A stretch of DNA of 64,000 bases from Polytrichum commune (Eukaryota > Streptophyta > Polytrichopsida > Polytrichales > Polytrichaceae), in the NCBI GenBank assembly GCA_950295325.1, contig OX485807.1:36424440-36488439 (forward strand). The letters are read 5' to 3'. Positions 35,641 through 46,125 of the stretch are shown one piece after another. The position numbers were made by a program, and so were the translations under genes. The first letter of the stretch is position 1. Every line of letters begins with the position of its first letter. Under the pieces are notes generated by a model. The model did no database searches. It was not told the origin of the DNA and saw nothing but the letters and a program-made list of their open reading frames with translations.

Positions 35641-37080
35641 CGATATGAAAATTATTTAGGTTGAGAAATGGAAAAGATGAAATGTATAAGCCATAATTTG
35701 TAAAAGAATTTAATGAAGATATCCGCGGTTAGGTTGTACCAAGTAGGGCGACTCTCCTTTGTCTTCTTGCGTATTTTGTATCACAATAACAATAATTGTT
35801 GTATCATAACATGTTAATCATGCGCCTTAATTCCAGTTTAATTCTTGGTTGTCACGTGCTTGACAATGCTAGTACAATATTTGGTGGGAACCTCGATGGT
35901 CATCTACCTACACATGAATACAAAAAGTTCCGCATCATTCAATGTGTATGATACCACCGTTTTTATTACCTCGGTCTTGCCTTAGTAATTGATGGTTTTT
36001 ATTAATCATAATTTTTTCCCATGCATATTATTCTCATATCCCGTATGCATGCATTGGTATCTTTCTATCTGAGTATTATCTTGTCCACATACTCGCATTT
36101 TTTTTCTTGAATTGCATAGCATTTATTAAATATTACACGATGAATAGTGCACACGTTTCATTCAGATGTCAATATCGATTGCATGCATTATTTTCATAAT
36201 TTCTATACGTATGTAAGTCAAACATATATAATGATGTGTGCATCGTATGTGTGTTGAAGATCAACGTTAAAATACGGCAAGTAAAAAACCATGATTTTCT
36301 TTTTACACCCTGCCACCTCAATGGGTCTAGCTCTCCCCTCGCCACATTGACGGCTTTTAACCAAGTCTTATATTTGGTTACTCGTTTCAATATTTTCGTC
36401 ACCGTTGGCATTTAGGATTGCGCACTTGATTTTTTTCATTTCTTAATGCAATATTATAGTCAGGTCATGTATAAAGATGGTGATTTGAGCGCAGCCAACA
36501 TTGTGAAGTAGTATACAAACATCAATTTGGTCTTATAAGCTCATAATTTCTAATCTTATACTAACCGTTATTACATAATCTTTAAATATTCTATAAAATG
36601 ATTATCGATCTGGAATTTAATTTAATGTTTGATAATTATCGTGGGCATGTACAAACAAATTAATATATATTTTTTATTATACGAGTGACAGTGAAACATT
36701 AAGTTGAACATTTTATAAAATTGATAGGAGAATTATGATAGTAAGTGCTAGCATTGTAATACTTATGGGTAATAAAATAGTATAAATTTGTGATCACATT
36801 TAGACAAAATATTTGCCTTGCAAAAAATTCGAAAATATAAGGGATAGTATGATGAAGAGAATATCTCATATCTTGTCAGAATTAAATGTCAGTAGATGTT
36901 ATTTTGATCAGGATGTAACGGTATAATCAATTAATGATATCATTAAGATGACACTTATATATGCGATTGTTGTCAAATCTAGATGTCGTCTGGGAATAAA
37001 AAAAATTCTCAAGTATAAGTATTATGAATTTATAATAGTTTGAAATTCCAAGAAATGCCTGGCAATAATGCTTTTGTTGT
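35641..37080. other. AT-rich stretch without a recognised gene
   Basis: Mostly AT-rich non-coding sequence. A short minus-strand frame at about 36411-36290 (KRVTKYKTWLKAVN, GELDPLRWQG) looks protein-like but is isolated; I cannot name it. Confidence 0.3.
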
Positions 37081-37239
37081 TGGTAAGGATTTTGGTAGTG
37101 CATTTCTTTTTTATTGCCTATCTGAACCCTAGATTTAATTTTTTTTTTTTATTATTTTGAAGATTTATTATTTTCCTAAGTTGATATTTTGTCTAGCTTT
37201 CCAAAGTTGCTTAGAACATTTGGTTTGAATAAGAAATGA

Positions 37240-37590
37240 ATTACATACGAATTTATAAAGACGATATATGTAGTTTAAGACTTTCTAGTTGACTAGTGTA
37301 TTATAAGGAGTCTGCTGAATTCATCTTGGCTTAACTTGGTAATATCATATTTGTTTCGATTAGACCTTGTTAATAGGTTTCCGATGGTGTATGGAAAACC
37401 CAGATCCAAGTAGTAATGAATTTATTATGAATTTTTGAAGTTGGAAGTGGATAGGTGAACTGGAAGGATCGATTGAATCGACCTCGCACTTCCAACCCTC
37501 ATAACTTTTGCATTTCTTATTCGATTAAAGTAAATTTTAGATCTTTAAAAAAATAATTACGTGCGCTAAGTAAATTCATTATAGTTAGGC
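37240..37590 (-). repeat. Fragment of the older gypsy LTR, inverted
   Basis: This segment resembles the reverse complement of about 21590-21950 in the old LTR. Shared ordered blocks include AAGGAGTC, GATCCAAGTAGTAA, AATTTTTGAAGTT, GAATCGACCTC and CTTCCAACCCTCATAACTTT. Divergence by eye is about 20-25%. No internal region accompanies it. Confidence 0.7.
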
Positions 37591-37724
37591 ATTGAAACCT
37601 TGTGGGTCATGGAGCAGAACAAAACTCTAGATGTTGCAATAAAAACTACTAGATTCATGACTGGAAACTGGTGAGCCTTTTTTTGAATGTGAATTGCTTT
37701 AATATTTCCGTATTGTTATCTATA

Positions 37725-38530
37725 GCCATGGTTGTCTTTCTAACCCAGTCATTGAACGAAGAAAGAGTGAGCATGCGAGAATATCGGATATCGTTACGAC
37801 AGCTATCGGCTACTTTGGCATGTGCGAAGAGATTTTAAAATTGAAAGATTACCTTGATTTTCATGCAACAAAAGAGAAGTATAATGAAGCTCTGAAGAGG
37901 GTTGATTTGGAGCTTCAAGAAAGACAAAGGCTCATTTGCATGAACAATTGAAGCTGTACGACAACGCTCATCTTATGAAGGGAGAAGATACGGCTTGGGG
38001 GTGATCACCCAAGTTTTTTTTAGAGATTTTCATAAGACAAGACCACTGCACCTTTGGCGACGCACGGAGGAGGAGATGATGCACATTGTCGAGGCCTTGC
38101 AAGTAGAGGATGCCTAAGAACCATTGACACTAGAGTTGGAATGTCCTCACATTGTGCGTGCTCTGAAACTTTATTACAGAGTATCCTCATGACACATTAC
38201 CCCTCTCGCACATCTAGAAAGGGGTATGATAAGGCACAATGTCTTAGGCATTGCGAGGGACGCATACGAGTTAATGAGGTTATGTGTGGCTGCAGAAGAT
38301 GTTGTTAATTGTGGTTGAATTTTGTTTCCATGCGTTTCCAGTGTAGGAGTGTCATTTGTATTGGACTGTAGGAGGGACTTCCTAGGTCTTATAGGATACG
38401 AAGGCCCGGAAATCAATCGTTGTGAAATGGCCTGGAGATCAATCGTTGATATAGTTAGGTTGGGCAACATAGAAGTACTAGCGACCATGTGGTACCAGGA
38501 ATGCTACGATGTGAGCGGTGAGCAGATCTC
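37725..38530 (+). pseudogene. Frameshifted plus-strand gene relic of unknown family
   Basis: Protein-like stretches follow each other in changing frames: MVVFLTQSLNEERVS, LKLKDYLDFHATKEKYNEAL and VDLELQERQRL (about 37730-37950), EEEMMHIVEALQVED (about 38070), LTLELECPHIVRALKLYYRV and VLGIARDAYELMRLCVAAED (to about 38300), DCRRDFLGLIGYEGPEINRC (to about 38420). Stops and shifts break them. The charged helical early part suggests a coiled coil. I do not recognise the family. Confidence 0.4.
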
Positions 38531-39029
38531 GTGAGCAGAAAATGTTAGTTTAAAATTCTATTGTCGGAAAGTTAGGACCCTTATGACCGTGGATTTTGCA
38601 CATACTCCAAGCTTCATTTTGAATGTTTTGGGAGTTATGGACTCTATTACCGTAAAAATAGGCCAACATTTCCCTATTCATAAATGTTAACGAATGAAAT
38701 AAATTCATACTTCACCCATGATTTATAGATTATTAATGGAAGATTCTGGTTATAATTGGGGAGATCAATTCTGGAAATGGAGTGAAGTAAAGATAATAAC
38801 ACCTATTACCGTTGACAACTCTAAGAATATAAAATAGGAAAACTATAATAAAACCCCGATGGTCGTTTTTAAAGTTCGTGTACAATAATGGTACTACTAA
38901 AACCAAGATTTATTCCATGACAGAGTGCTTGTCTTCATCGAAGATTTCTCCGTCGTTGAATAAGAGCACTGCCAGCTCTGCTGTCAAGGAACAATCTATA
39001 TAAACCTTATTAACATTCCTTCGACTCGT

Positions 39030-39317
39030 ATGAGCTCATCGATTTCTTTAGAACTTAACCTTGTACTTGTTAACCAGTGTTTAGAGAGAATGGGCGATTC
39101 CTTTGAGGTCATTGCTTGTGAAACGGTTCTACAAGATTTGCTTCAGCGGATGGCGGATGGGCCTGACCCTTGGGATCATATATGTAGCAGTACAACACAG
39201 TGTTGGACTCCTCCATCGGTAATCACGTTTGAAGACGTCGAGAATGTCGTGCTGTGTCGAAGCTATGGAAACGTGAGATTGACAGTAGTCCTGAATACGC
39301 ATATATTGGGAACCTAG
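39030..39317 (+). CDS. Short hypothetical ORF, convergent with the ParB-like gene
   Basis: A 95-codon frame starting ATG (MSSSISLELNLVLVNQCLER) with even composition. It ends where the minus-strand ParB-like gene loses similarity to its sister copy. It could be the last exon of the relic at 37.7-38.5 kb. No family recognised. Confidence 0.3.
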   Translation: MSSSISLELNLVLVNQCLERMGDSFEVIACETVLQDLLQRMADGPDPWDHICSSTTQCWTPPSVITFEDVENVVLCRSYGNVRLTVVLNTHILGT

Positions 39318-41398
39318 GAATGTAGGGAATGCTTTCTCCCATAATAGAATACGCCAACAGTCCACATATGCGCCCGGTCGCAGAACATCTGGAGATGCCT
39401 TCCAGTTGATAACGAGCTTCTCCGCCTTGCATATGTCCTCGAACTCGTGAATGACGGCTTCCTCCAACTAGAAGAGAAAATTAAATTGATTAGAGACGAG
39501 TATGGATCGAGCCGAATGGAGAATAATTAAATTAATCACAAGAGAGTTTTGGGGTATTATACCCCTACCCAAAATGCTGCCTTGTTCAACCAAGGGTCAA
39601 GGTCGGCTTCCTTGAATTCTGGTGGTAGAAATCTATAAGAAAGCCTTAAACTCGGAGAAGTATTCCACCACCTCAACCAACGAGCTTTGTATTTGGCATC
39701 CACAGCCGCTGGAACTATCTTCTGAAGTTTTTCCAATGTCATCTCTGGTTTAGAGAATTCACTGAAATGCCGATTGATCTGCGAGAAGAACAATATAGTA
39801 AAAGATAGGTAAATAGTATGATGATGGAAAGAGAATGATGTATCTACAGTATAAGAAGTTAGAGTCTCACCTCTCCGAGGAAATCGTCACCGTTTTTTGG
39901 ATTCGCTATAGCCAAGTACTTGGTGAAGTCTTTCTTCGAAATGGCCTGGACCATATTATCTGATGCCTCTGTCATCGCATCCCAAACACCGGTTGCAGTT
40001 TGGTCCTCCTCTGGGGTTCTTTCAATGTAGGCCTTAGCGGCTTCATCCAAAGCCACTGCAATCTCCCGCTGTAGAAGGAGAACAATTTTTAGAAAGAGAA
40101 CATAATTTCAAACCTTTGAGAAAAGAAGGTAATGTAATCAATTCTTGGAAGTAATTCTTACCTGGTATAGGAACGCAATGAACACTTTTGTTGTCAAGGT
40201 AAACCATCGATCTTTAGCCAGTTTGTTCTTCTTGCAGACATCGAACTCTTTTGGACTGAGGAGATCCTTGAATTCTTCCAACTTCATCACACCGAAAGAG
40301 TGGATGCGGTAAAGCTTCGCTGGAAGATTATTCTTTACATGGTCATTTTCAGTAGACCTGAACATGGAATTCAAAAATTAGAGAATGAAAAAGAACAATA
40401 TATGTATCAATACGGTTGGAGAAATAGAATTAGGAAGATACTCACCAGTTGATATCATGCATGGCATTAAGAAGTAGGCCCACTTGGCCGCGTGGGTCTA
40501 AAATAATGCAATGCACGGAGATGTGCCATTCGGGATCCTCGGCATGATGATTGTTAATATGTCTTAACCATGCGGCCAGACGATGGTTACCTTCCCAGAC
40601 AAAGAACATCTTGCCAGAGAATTGTTTCAAATCAGGGTATGCTTGAAGCTCGTCTTCAAAAGACTGATTCGCCCTTTTCCAATATGGGCTCCAATCGGCC
40701 TTGACCTCCTCCGTAACATCCGATGACAACTCTCCGTTGTTGTACATAGAAATGTACATGACTCGGTCCCCATCTCGATATCCCTTCACAAACTCCCGCT
40801 CTAGATGTTGTATCCCCATTTCACCGACTGGTCTCACTTTAGCCATTGATATCATCCTACACAATGGGACAAGCAACCGGGACTTCTTCAAGGGTTGAAA
40901 TCGAACGCTGTTGATAACGTTGATGGAGTCCACCTTGTGTTGTGTTCGATGTTGCAATTCGCTATCTACAGCATTCGTCAAGGTTGAAGGGCATGATGAT
41001 GTTTGCAACACGTCTTGTGTTTGAATTTCCTGCCAAATGTCATGCAAATTAATACTTGAACACAACACTGTAGAAAGTGAAAACAAAATAATTAAATCAC
41101 ATAAAAATCATCTCAAAACCTTCTCATTAATAAAATACTATGAGAACAACTCAAACATCGTAGTCGGCCCTAAGTATTACTTGCGAGCCGATCTACGTGG
41201 AGCACGTGTGTAGTAATCCCTAGACTCTCTACTAGTCCAAAGAAGGCACTCCCTCCAAATACGCCTTGTGATTGGGGCAGTACGACGTGGTATTGCCGGG
41301 AGGCCAAATACGACATGAGCTGGCCTCCTCATCACCAAAGGTGAAGAAGGAGGAACTGGAGACGAGGGTGGTGTTTCCAGGCGAGGAGACGTGGGCAT
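39311..41398 (-). CDS. ParB-like (EGNHR motif) protein gene, multi-exon, probably 3'-truncated
   Basis: Four introns close cleanly on the minus strand: exons 41029-40446, 40357-40162, 40068-39871, 39778-39569 and 39467 to about 39311, with phases 2/1, 0, 0, 0. A proline-rich first exon (41398 to about 41185, MPTSPRLETPPSSPVPPSSP) probably precedes them, but its join is not in phase as I read it. Exon 41029-40446 carries MFFVWEGNHRLAAWLRHI, like the DGxHR box of ParB/sulfiredoxin-type domains. Later exons are helical (EKLQKIVPAAVDAKYKARWL, LVINWKASPDVLRPGAY). Similarity to the copy at 35.6-34.9 kb ends after AFPTFLG near 39311, where the sister copy continues to an oxygenase domain. So this copy keeps the N-terminal part and seems to lack the catalytic one. 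The ParB assignment rests on one motif. Confidence 0.55.
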
Positions 41399-41446
41399 GT
41401 AACCCGGCGAGGTTGGCTCATAAACCGGGTTGGCTCATAAACCCAA

Positions 41447-41840
41447 AATTTACACAAAAAAGGGTGCCGTTAACGGCACCCCCTGGGATGCCCCAGCACC
41501 TGCAAGCACAAAGCCCTAATCTGCGTACCTGTTGCCATTTTGCTCAAAACAATCACCCCCGAAATTTACACAAAAAAAGGGTGTCGTTTACGGCACCCCC
41601 TGGGATGCCCCAAATCTGCGTACTTGTTGCCATTTTGCTCAAAACAATCACCCCCGAAATTTACACAAAAAAAGGGTGTCGTTTACGGCACCCCTTGGGA
41701 TGCCCCAGATCAGCGTACCTGTTGCCATTTTGCTCAAAACAATCACCCCCGAAATTTACACAAAAAAGGGTGTCGTTTACGGCACCCCCTGGGATGCCCC
41801 AGATCAGCGTACATGTTGCCATTTTGCTCAAAACATGTAC
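41447..41840. repeat. 95-bp tandem repeat array containing a palindrome
   Basis: Four units begin GAAATTTACACAAAAAA-type sequence at 41447, 41561, 41656 and 41751. The last two periods are exactly 95 bp; the first unit is 114 bp. The first contains the perfect 20-bp palindrome GGGTGCCGTTAACGGCACCC at 41462-41481, partly decayed in the others. Because 95 is not a multiple of three, one repeat is open in all three frames; those frames are not genes. Confidence 0.9.
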
Positions 41841-42079
41841 AAATCTGAAGGAATTCAAAAAAAAAAGGTACAGTATGCATGAAATTCAACAATATTACAT
41901 CAAAATACCTCTGTTTCTTCTTGAGTAGGGTGAGGATCTTCCATCTCCACGTTTTGATCCGATGACTCCTAAATTACAAACAGTAATTAAAAAACACACA
42001 TGAGAATACTATATCAATGAACATAGTCAAGCAAACCAAAAAGTCAAGCAACTCAACCAAAAAATGCGCAAATTAAATA

Positions 42080-42660
42080 AAGACCCGGGGGAGGGGGGGG
42101 GGTCGTAGGAATTGCTTTCGGAGCAAAAAACAGTTCCTCACCCTCCCTCATATCTCGAAACTGAAGTCAAAAAACGTCAGCACCGTCCTTTTCTACACGG
42201 CACACATGAGGAACGAAAAACAATATCACCACCGCAGAACCCAACATACATCCCAGATAATCAGCATCCCCTCTCTCCAATTCACATACCATAAATTCAA
42301 AATTCAAGAAACTAAACAACGACCCGGGGGAGGGGGGGGGGTCACAGGAACTGCTTTCGGAGCAGAAAGCAGTTCCTCACCCTCCCTCAAATCTCGACAC
42401 TAAAAAATATAAACATGGAGAATGTCACCTCCACAGAGGTGGTCCTTGGGACACGGCACACACAAGGCACACAATGCAATGTCACCACCGCGGAACCCAA
42501 CACAGAATCAAAATAAAACGCAACCCCTCTCCATATCACATTGAAATAAAAATAGACTTGCAAAATCAACAATGACCCGGGGGAGGGGGGGTCACAGGAA
42601 CTGCTTTCGGAGCAGAAAGCAGTTCCTAACCCTCCCTCAAATCTCGAAACCACCCTTTGC
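42080..42660 (+). repeat. ~240-bp tandem repeat, three units, each with a G-rich hairpin module
   Basis: Units begin GACCCGGGGGAGGGGGG at 42082, 42321 and 42574. Hairpins lie at 42108-42137, 42347-42376 and 42597-42626. Between modules, blocks such as CACGGCACACA, TCACCACCGC and GAACCCAACA recur. In units two and three the stem is GGAACTGCTTTC/GAAAGCAGTTCC with loop GGAGCA; unit one is degenerate. The same module recurs at 45.84 and 47.57 kb with a compensated stem change. Confidence 0.8.
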
Positions 42661-43329
42661 AATGGTTCACCGAAGATTGTAGGATTGAAAGATCCTGTAT
42701 TAAACATCGTCTTGTTTACTATTCAGTCCATAAAATCAGCAGCCGGCTATGATGCACCAGAGGACTTCTCTTGTTTGGGAAATTGGTATCGCAAGGGTCT
42801 AAGGATTTCTGCACCCTGATCTGCATATTGAGTAGCACAGATTGTAACAATGAGCACAAATGGTATATCTGGATTTGTAACAATAAAAATTCACAATTGT
42901 AACAATAAGATTTACCTAAGAATTATTACATTTGCACCAGAACCTAGATAGGATACTCGAGAATGTTATGCAGCCATTATGCTTCCCCAAGAATGTATTT
43001 CTACTACTGCAGTGATGACATACATATCTTTAATATTTCGCACAAGCGCTCAGTTTCTGGAAATAGCAAGATAAGATATACTTCGCATACTAGTAAAATT
43101 CTCATAAGCTCTCATAAAATATATTGCATAGAAACTGGACTATAACTGCATGCAAGAAATCTTCTGTAATTTAAGAGCTTGAAAGAACATCTTCGGAGAT
43201 TTCGACAACTTAAAAAGAAGGATGTGAGAGCCAACAGCACAAAAGTGGACTAACTTTGAAGATAAGGACAAAAACCTTGAAATTCATTGGAAACTGACAC
43301 AAAAGAACCTCAAGAACGGCTGTCTACAA

Positions 43330-43910
43330 ACTTGCTCACATTTTCTCTTTCCTTTGTACTTTCCTATGTTGAGGCTCCTGAGTTGGAACACCCCGTTTGT
43401 TGGAGTTGACAACCAGCTTACGTAGACTTCCTGCATATAGAATAACTCATATATCAGTCTCTGGTCCAAGCAGGTAAGAATCAAGTTATTTAAGAACACT
43501 TAACCTGTACATCTATTCTTATAGAGCAGATTGAACGCCACATGATGCATTGTCAGCCAATAAGCAGATTTCAAGATTTCAATGGAGATCATGCACAAAC
43601 TTTTAGCCACAGGACCCAAAGATATACACCAATTGACTAAGACATACATTTAGTTGTGCTTCATTTTAGCACAAGCTGAATGTTCTAGGTGTAATGCCCA
43701 CAACAAGCTTGTTAAGACTCACTATTTTGTCTATATGAGGTGTTCTTGCTGTTTAAATTGCATGCACTCCTATTATCAATGTCAAGGCTCAATGTTTGTA
43801 AGAGTGATTACCTTACTAAACGGTCCACTAGCTACATCTGCTTCTTGAAACTTGCTATCCACGCAGCATGAATGCATCAACTCTGTAACATCTCCTACCT
43901 GCAAGTTACA
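43330..43910 (-). other. Unassigned minus-strand exon candidates
   Basis: A possible exon at 43898-43812 reads VGDVTELMHSCCVDSKFQEA and ends DVASGPFSK with a GTAATC donor. It has the right phase to follow the last peptidase exon at 44486. A second candidate near 43437-43335 reads GSLRKLVVNSNKRGVPTQEP and ends KEKM before a stop. Neither matches the M3 peptidase C-terminus. I do not recognise them; 42660-43330 shows nothing. Confidence 0.3.
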
Positions 43911-44203
43911 ACCAAGTTTCGGGTCATATGTATTAAGCTTAAATAGACAAGCAAAATGCAGAGCATCCAGAGGATAGACAACTGTCCAGAATCATTCTAA
44001 TACTGTTGCCCTCAGTACAGACTCTACACCATCCCAATAAATGCAAAAAATGTTAGCAGGCCAAAAATGCAATAAAAAAAAGGCAATAATGACTTGCAAA
44101 CAGAATTGAGATTCAACCTCCACCCATTCAAACAGAACTGCTGATAATAGGTCTTAATAGGTGTTACAAAGAACAATGGACTATATGTATTTTTATATAT
44201 AGA

Positions 44204-44230
44204 TGTGTGTGTGTGTGTGTGTGTGTGTGT
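44204..44230. repeat. (TG)n microsatellite
   Basis: About 13 uninterrupted TG dinucleotides, followed by TATACATATCAATATA. That flank also occurs near 45675. Confidence 0.95.
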
Positions 44231-44485
44231 ATACATATCAATATACACTGCCTAATATACGCTGCTTATCTTCAGACACAAAGTTGTCTTCCATCTACCA
44301 AGATTCAATTGAAGATGTGCGTCCCCAATGAAATCATTCATAGGTTATCTGGATAACCTAAGAGATATTCCGTTTGCATAGGAACTTAAAGAGTTTACTT
44401 AAGAATGATAACCATCCAACCTTAAAAGAACACCTAAAGTATCAGGCTCATTTAAAATCATGACAACAATAAGGATCATATTGAC

Positions 44486-45690
44486 CTGGAGTTGAATCTC
44501 AGTGGCTGACAGCATTCGCTTGGCTTCGTTCATAGATGCAACCATCTTCTCAGGAATGACCTCCCCTATAAGATAGTGTTTAGCAAACTTACTAAGAACC
44601 CGATAATCCCACACATAATACCTGCACAAATTAGACAATTAGTAGTCACAATCACCAAGCATCATTAGTCACAGTTCCCTACCTCAAGCCAAGGATTACA
44701 GGGAGGCAAGTTTCCTTGGTGAATCAAATATGGAAGCTCAAATCTAACATATGCCACTTGCTTTCAGCAATAGTAAGAATAGAACATGGTCAAGGTTGTA
44801 CTCACTCAAAGAGTTGTGATGGAGTCTCCGAAAAATCAAGTATTGTTCGAGTCCCAGAAAAATGCTGGTAGTCCTATAGCCCAAAATAGATCAAAACATA
44901 TGAGATGTCCTGTACAATATCACCTCATTCTATATGTTGATATGAGAAGTGTGCAGAAGCAAGTTACTGAAAAAGGTTGAATTGACAAGATAATGCACCA
45001 ACTAAATCAGAGAATGATCAAATTTCACAAAGGTTAAATGTGGAGTCAACGTACCGTGCGAGACAGTAATGAATGCACAGCATGGCCAAACTCGTGGAAA
45101 AGAGTCTCAACTTCCCAGTGATTCAATATTGGAGGAAGATTCCCATCAGGACTTGTAAAGTTACAAACCAGAGCCACAACCTGAACCCACCAAATATGCA
45201 CATTTACAAAATCAAAGTCTATGAAGTGCCCTCTATACACCTTCCTCTGAGAAATATAACCTTCAGGATCTCAAAACCCAACAGAGGTCTTAAACAAGCT
45301 TAGCTCGGTTGGCCATTTGAGCCATAAACTGTTGTTTGACTTCCAGAACTACAGAACTTGGGCTCAACATAATTTTAGCAGACACATCTCATATTGTGCA
45401 CGTAACAGTGTACAATCAATAGGTTGCCTTCTCAAACTTCCACGACCAGATTAGTCCTAATATACAAATATTTAAGATACATAAGTTGCACTTATCCACA
45501 TTATATCTCTTTTGTCACAACAGTTCAACAAAAGCACTATCAGTAATAACAAATCAGTCTAAAACATACTGGGAGCTGATATTTAGAGGGAGAAGTCCGC
45601 CGACAACCCTTCAGTGTAAAATGCGCACAACCAGGAAACTTCCCATGTCGTGCATGCAAATCCAAGTACATATGTATACATATCAATATA
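44486..45690 (-). pseudogene. M3 metallopeptidase (mitochondrial intermediate peptidase-like) gene fragment, four exons
   Basis: Exons to 45570 (YLDLHARHGKFPGCAHFTLK), 45180-45055, 44873-44806 and 44621-44486 join in frame on GT-AG borders. They encode NLPPILNHWEVETLFHEFGH with the zinc site H-E-F-G-H, HSLLSRTDYQHFSGTR, then YYVWDYRVLSKFAKHYL and EKMVASMNEAKRMLSATEI. This is the catalytic core of plant mitochondrial intermediate peptidase or its M3 relatives, which trim imported precursors. About 400 N-terminal residues and the C-terminal third are missing here. The sense-upstream side runs straight into a permease-like exon and a hairpin module rather than peptidase exons. All retained splice sites and codons look intact, which fits a recent capture of a genomic fragment. 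Confidence 0.8.
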
Positions 45691-45758
45691 TGGCAGGCAA
45701 TGCTGCTTAGCAACCTACAAAGAGCGAAAGCGAAAGAGCCTACAATGTGCAAGGAATC

Positions 45759-45835
45759 TTGCTTGTATCCGAGCTCGTTGAGGCGGCGCTCACCGGAATC
45801 CTCCTCTTGTTGCAATTCGGGGTGGTTAGGGTTTA
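45759..45835 (-). pseudogene. Captured 5' fragment of an amino-acid permease-like gene
   Basis: On the minus strand, HPELQQEEDSGERRLNELGY followed by KQ matches the cytosolic N-terminus of plant amino-acid/GABA permeases of the BAT1 type. The similarity stops sharply after KQ, with no splice donor at that point, and non-permease sequence follows. No transmembrane exon lies nearby. Confidence 0.55.
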
Positions 45836-45837
45836 CA

Positions 45838-45920
45838 TTGACCCCGGGGGAGGGGGGGTCCTCGGAAGTGCTTTCGGAGCAGAAAGCACTTCCTCTCCCT
45901 CTCCTATTTCTCGAAACCCT
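45838..45920 (+). repeat. G-rich hairpin module, copy four
   Basis: Begins GACCCCGGGGGAGGGGGGG. The 30-nt hairpin at 45864-45893 has the perfect 12-bp stem GGAAGTGCTTTC/GAAAGCACTTCC with loop GGAGCA. It ends TCTCGAAACCCTAAA. Same orientation as the other four copies. Confidence 0.85.
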
Positions 45921-46125
45921 AAAATGAAAATGTCCTCGTATGTTGCTTCTGAAGCTTGTTAACAGCAAAATGATGGGTTACAAACATCTACAATTGCTCC
46001 GAAGTATCTACTAACACTTTAATAAATGCCACAGGAAGTCCAGTACATCGAATAAGAAATGAAATACATTACAGTTAACGCCATGTCGGAATAGAAAGCA
46101 TCAATACGAGCAGGAAGATGCATAC

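Noticed and set aside
41272-41928. 218-codon frame across the 95-bp repeats
   Set aside because: The peptide repeat simply reflects the DNA tandem array, which is open in all three frames.
41447-42660. CRISPR-like array
   Set aside because: Units are direct tandem repeats with no unique spacers, and the genome is eukaryotic.
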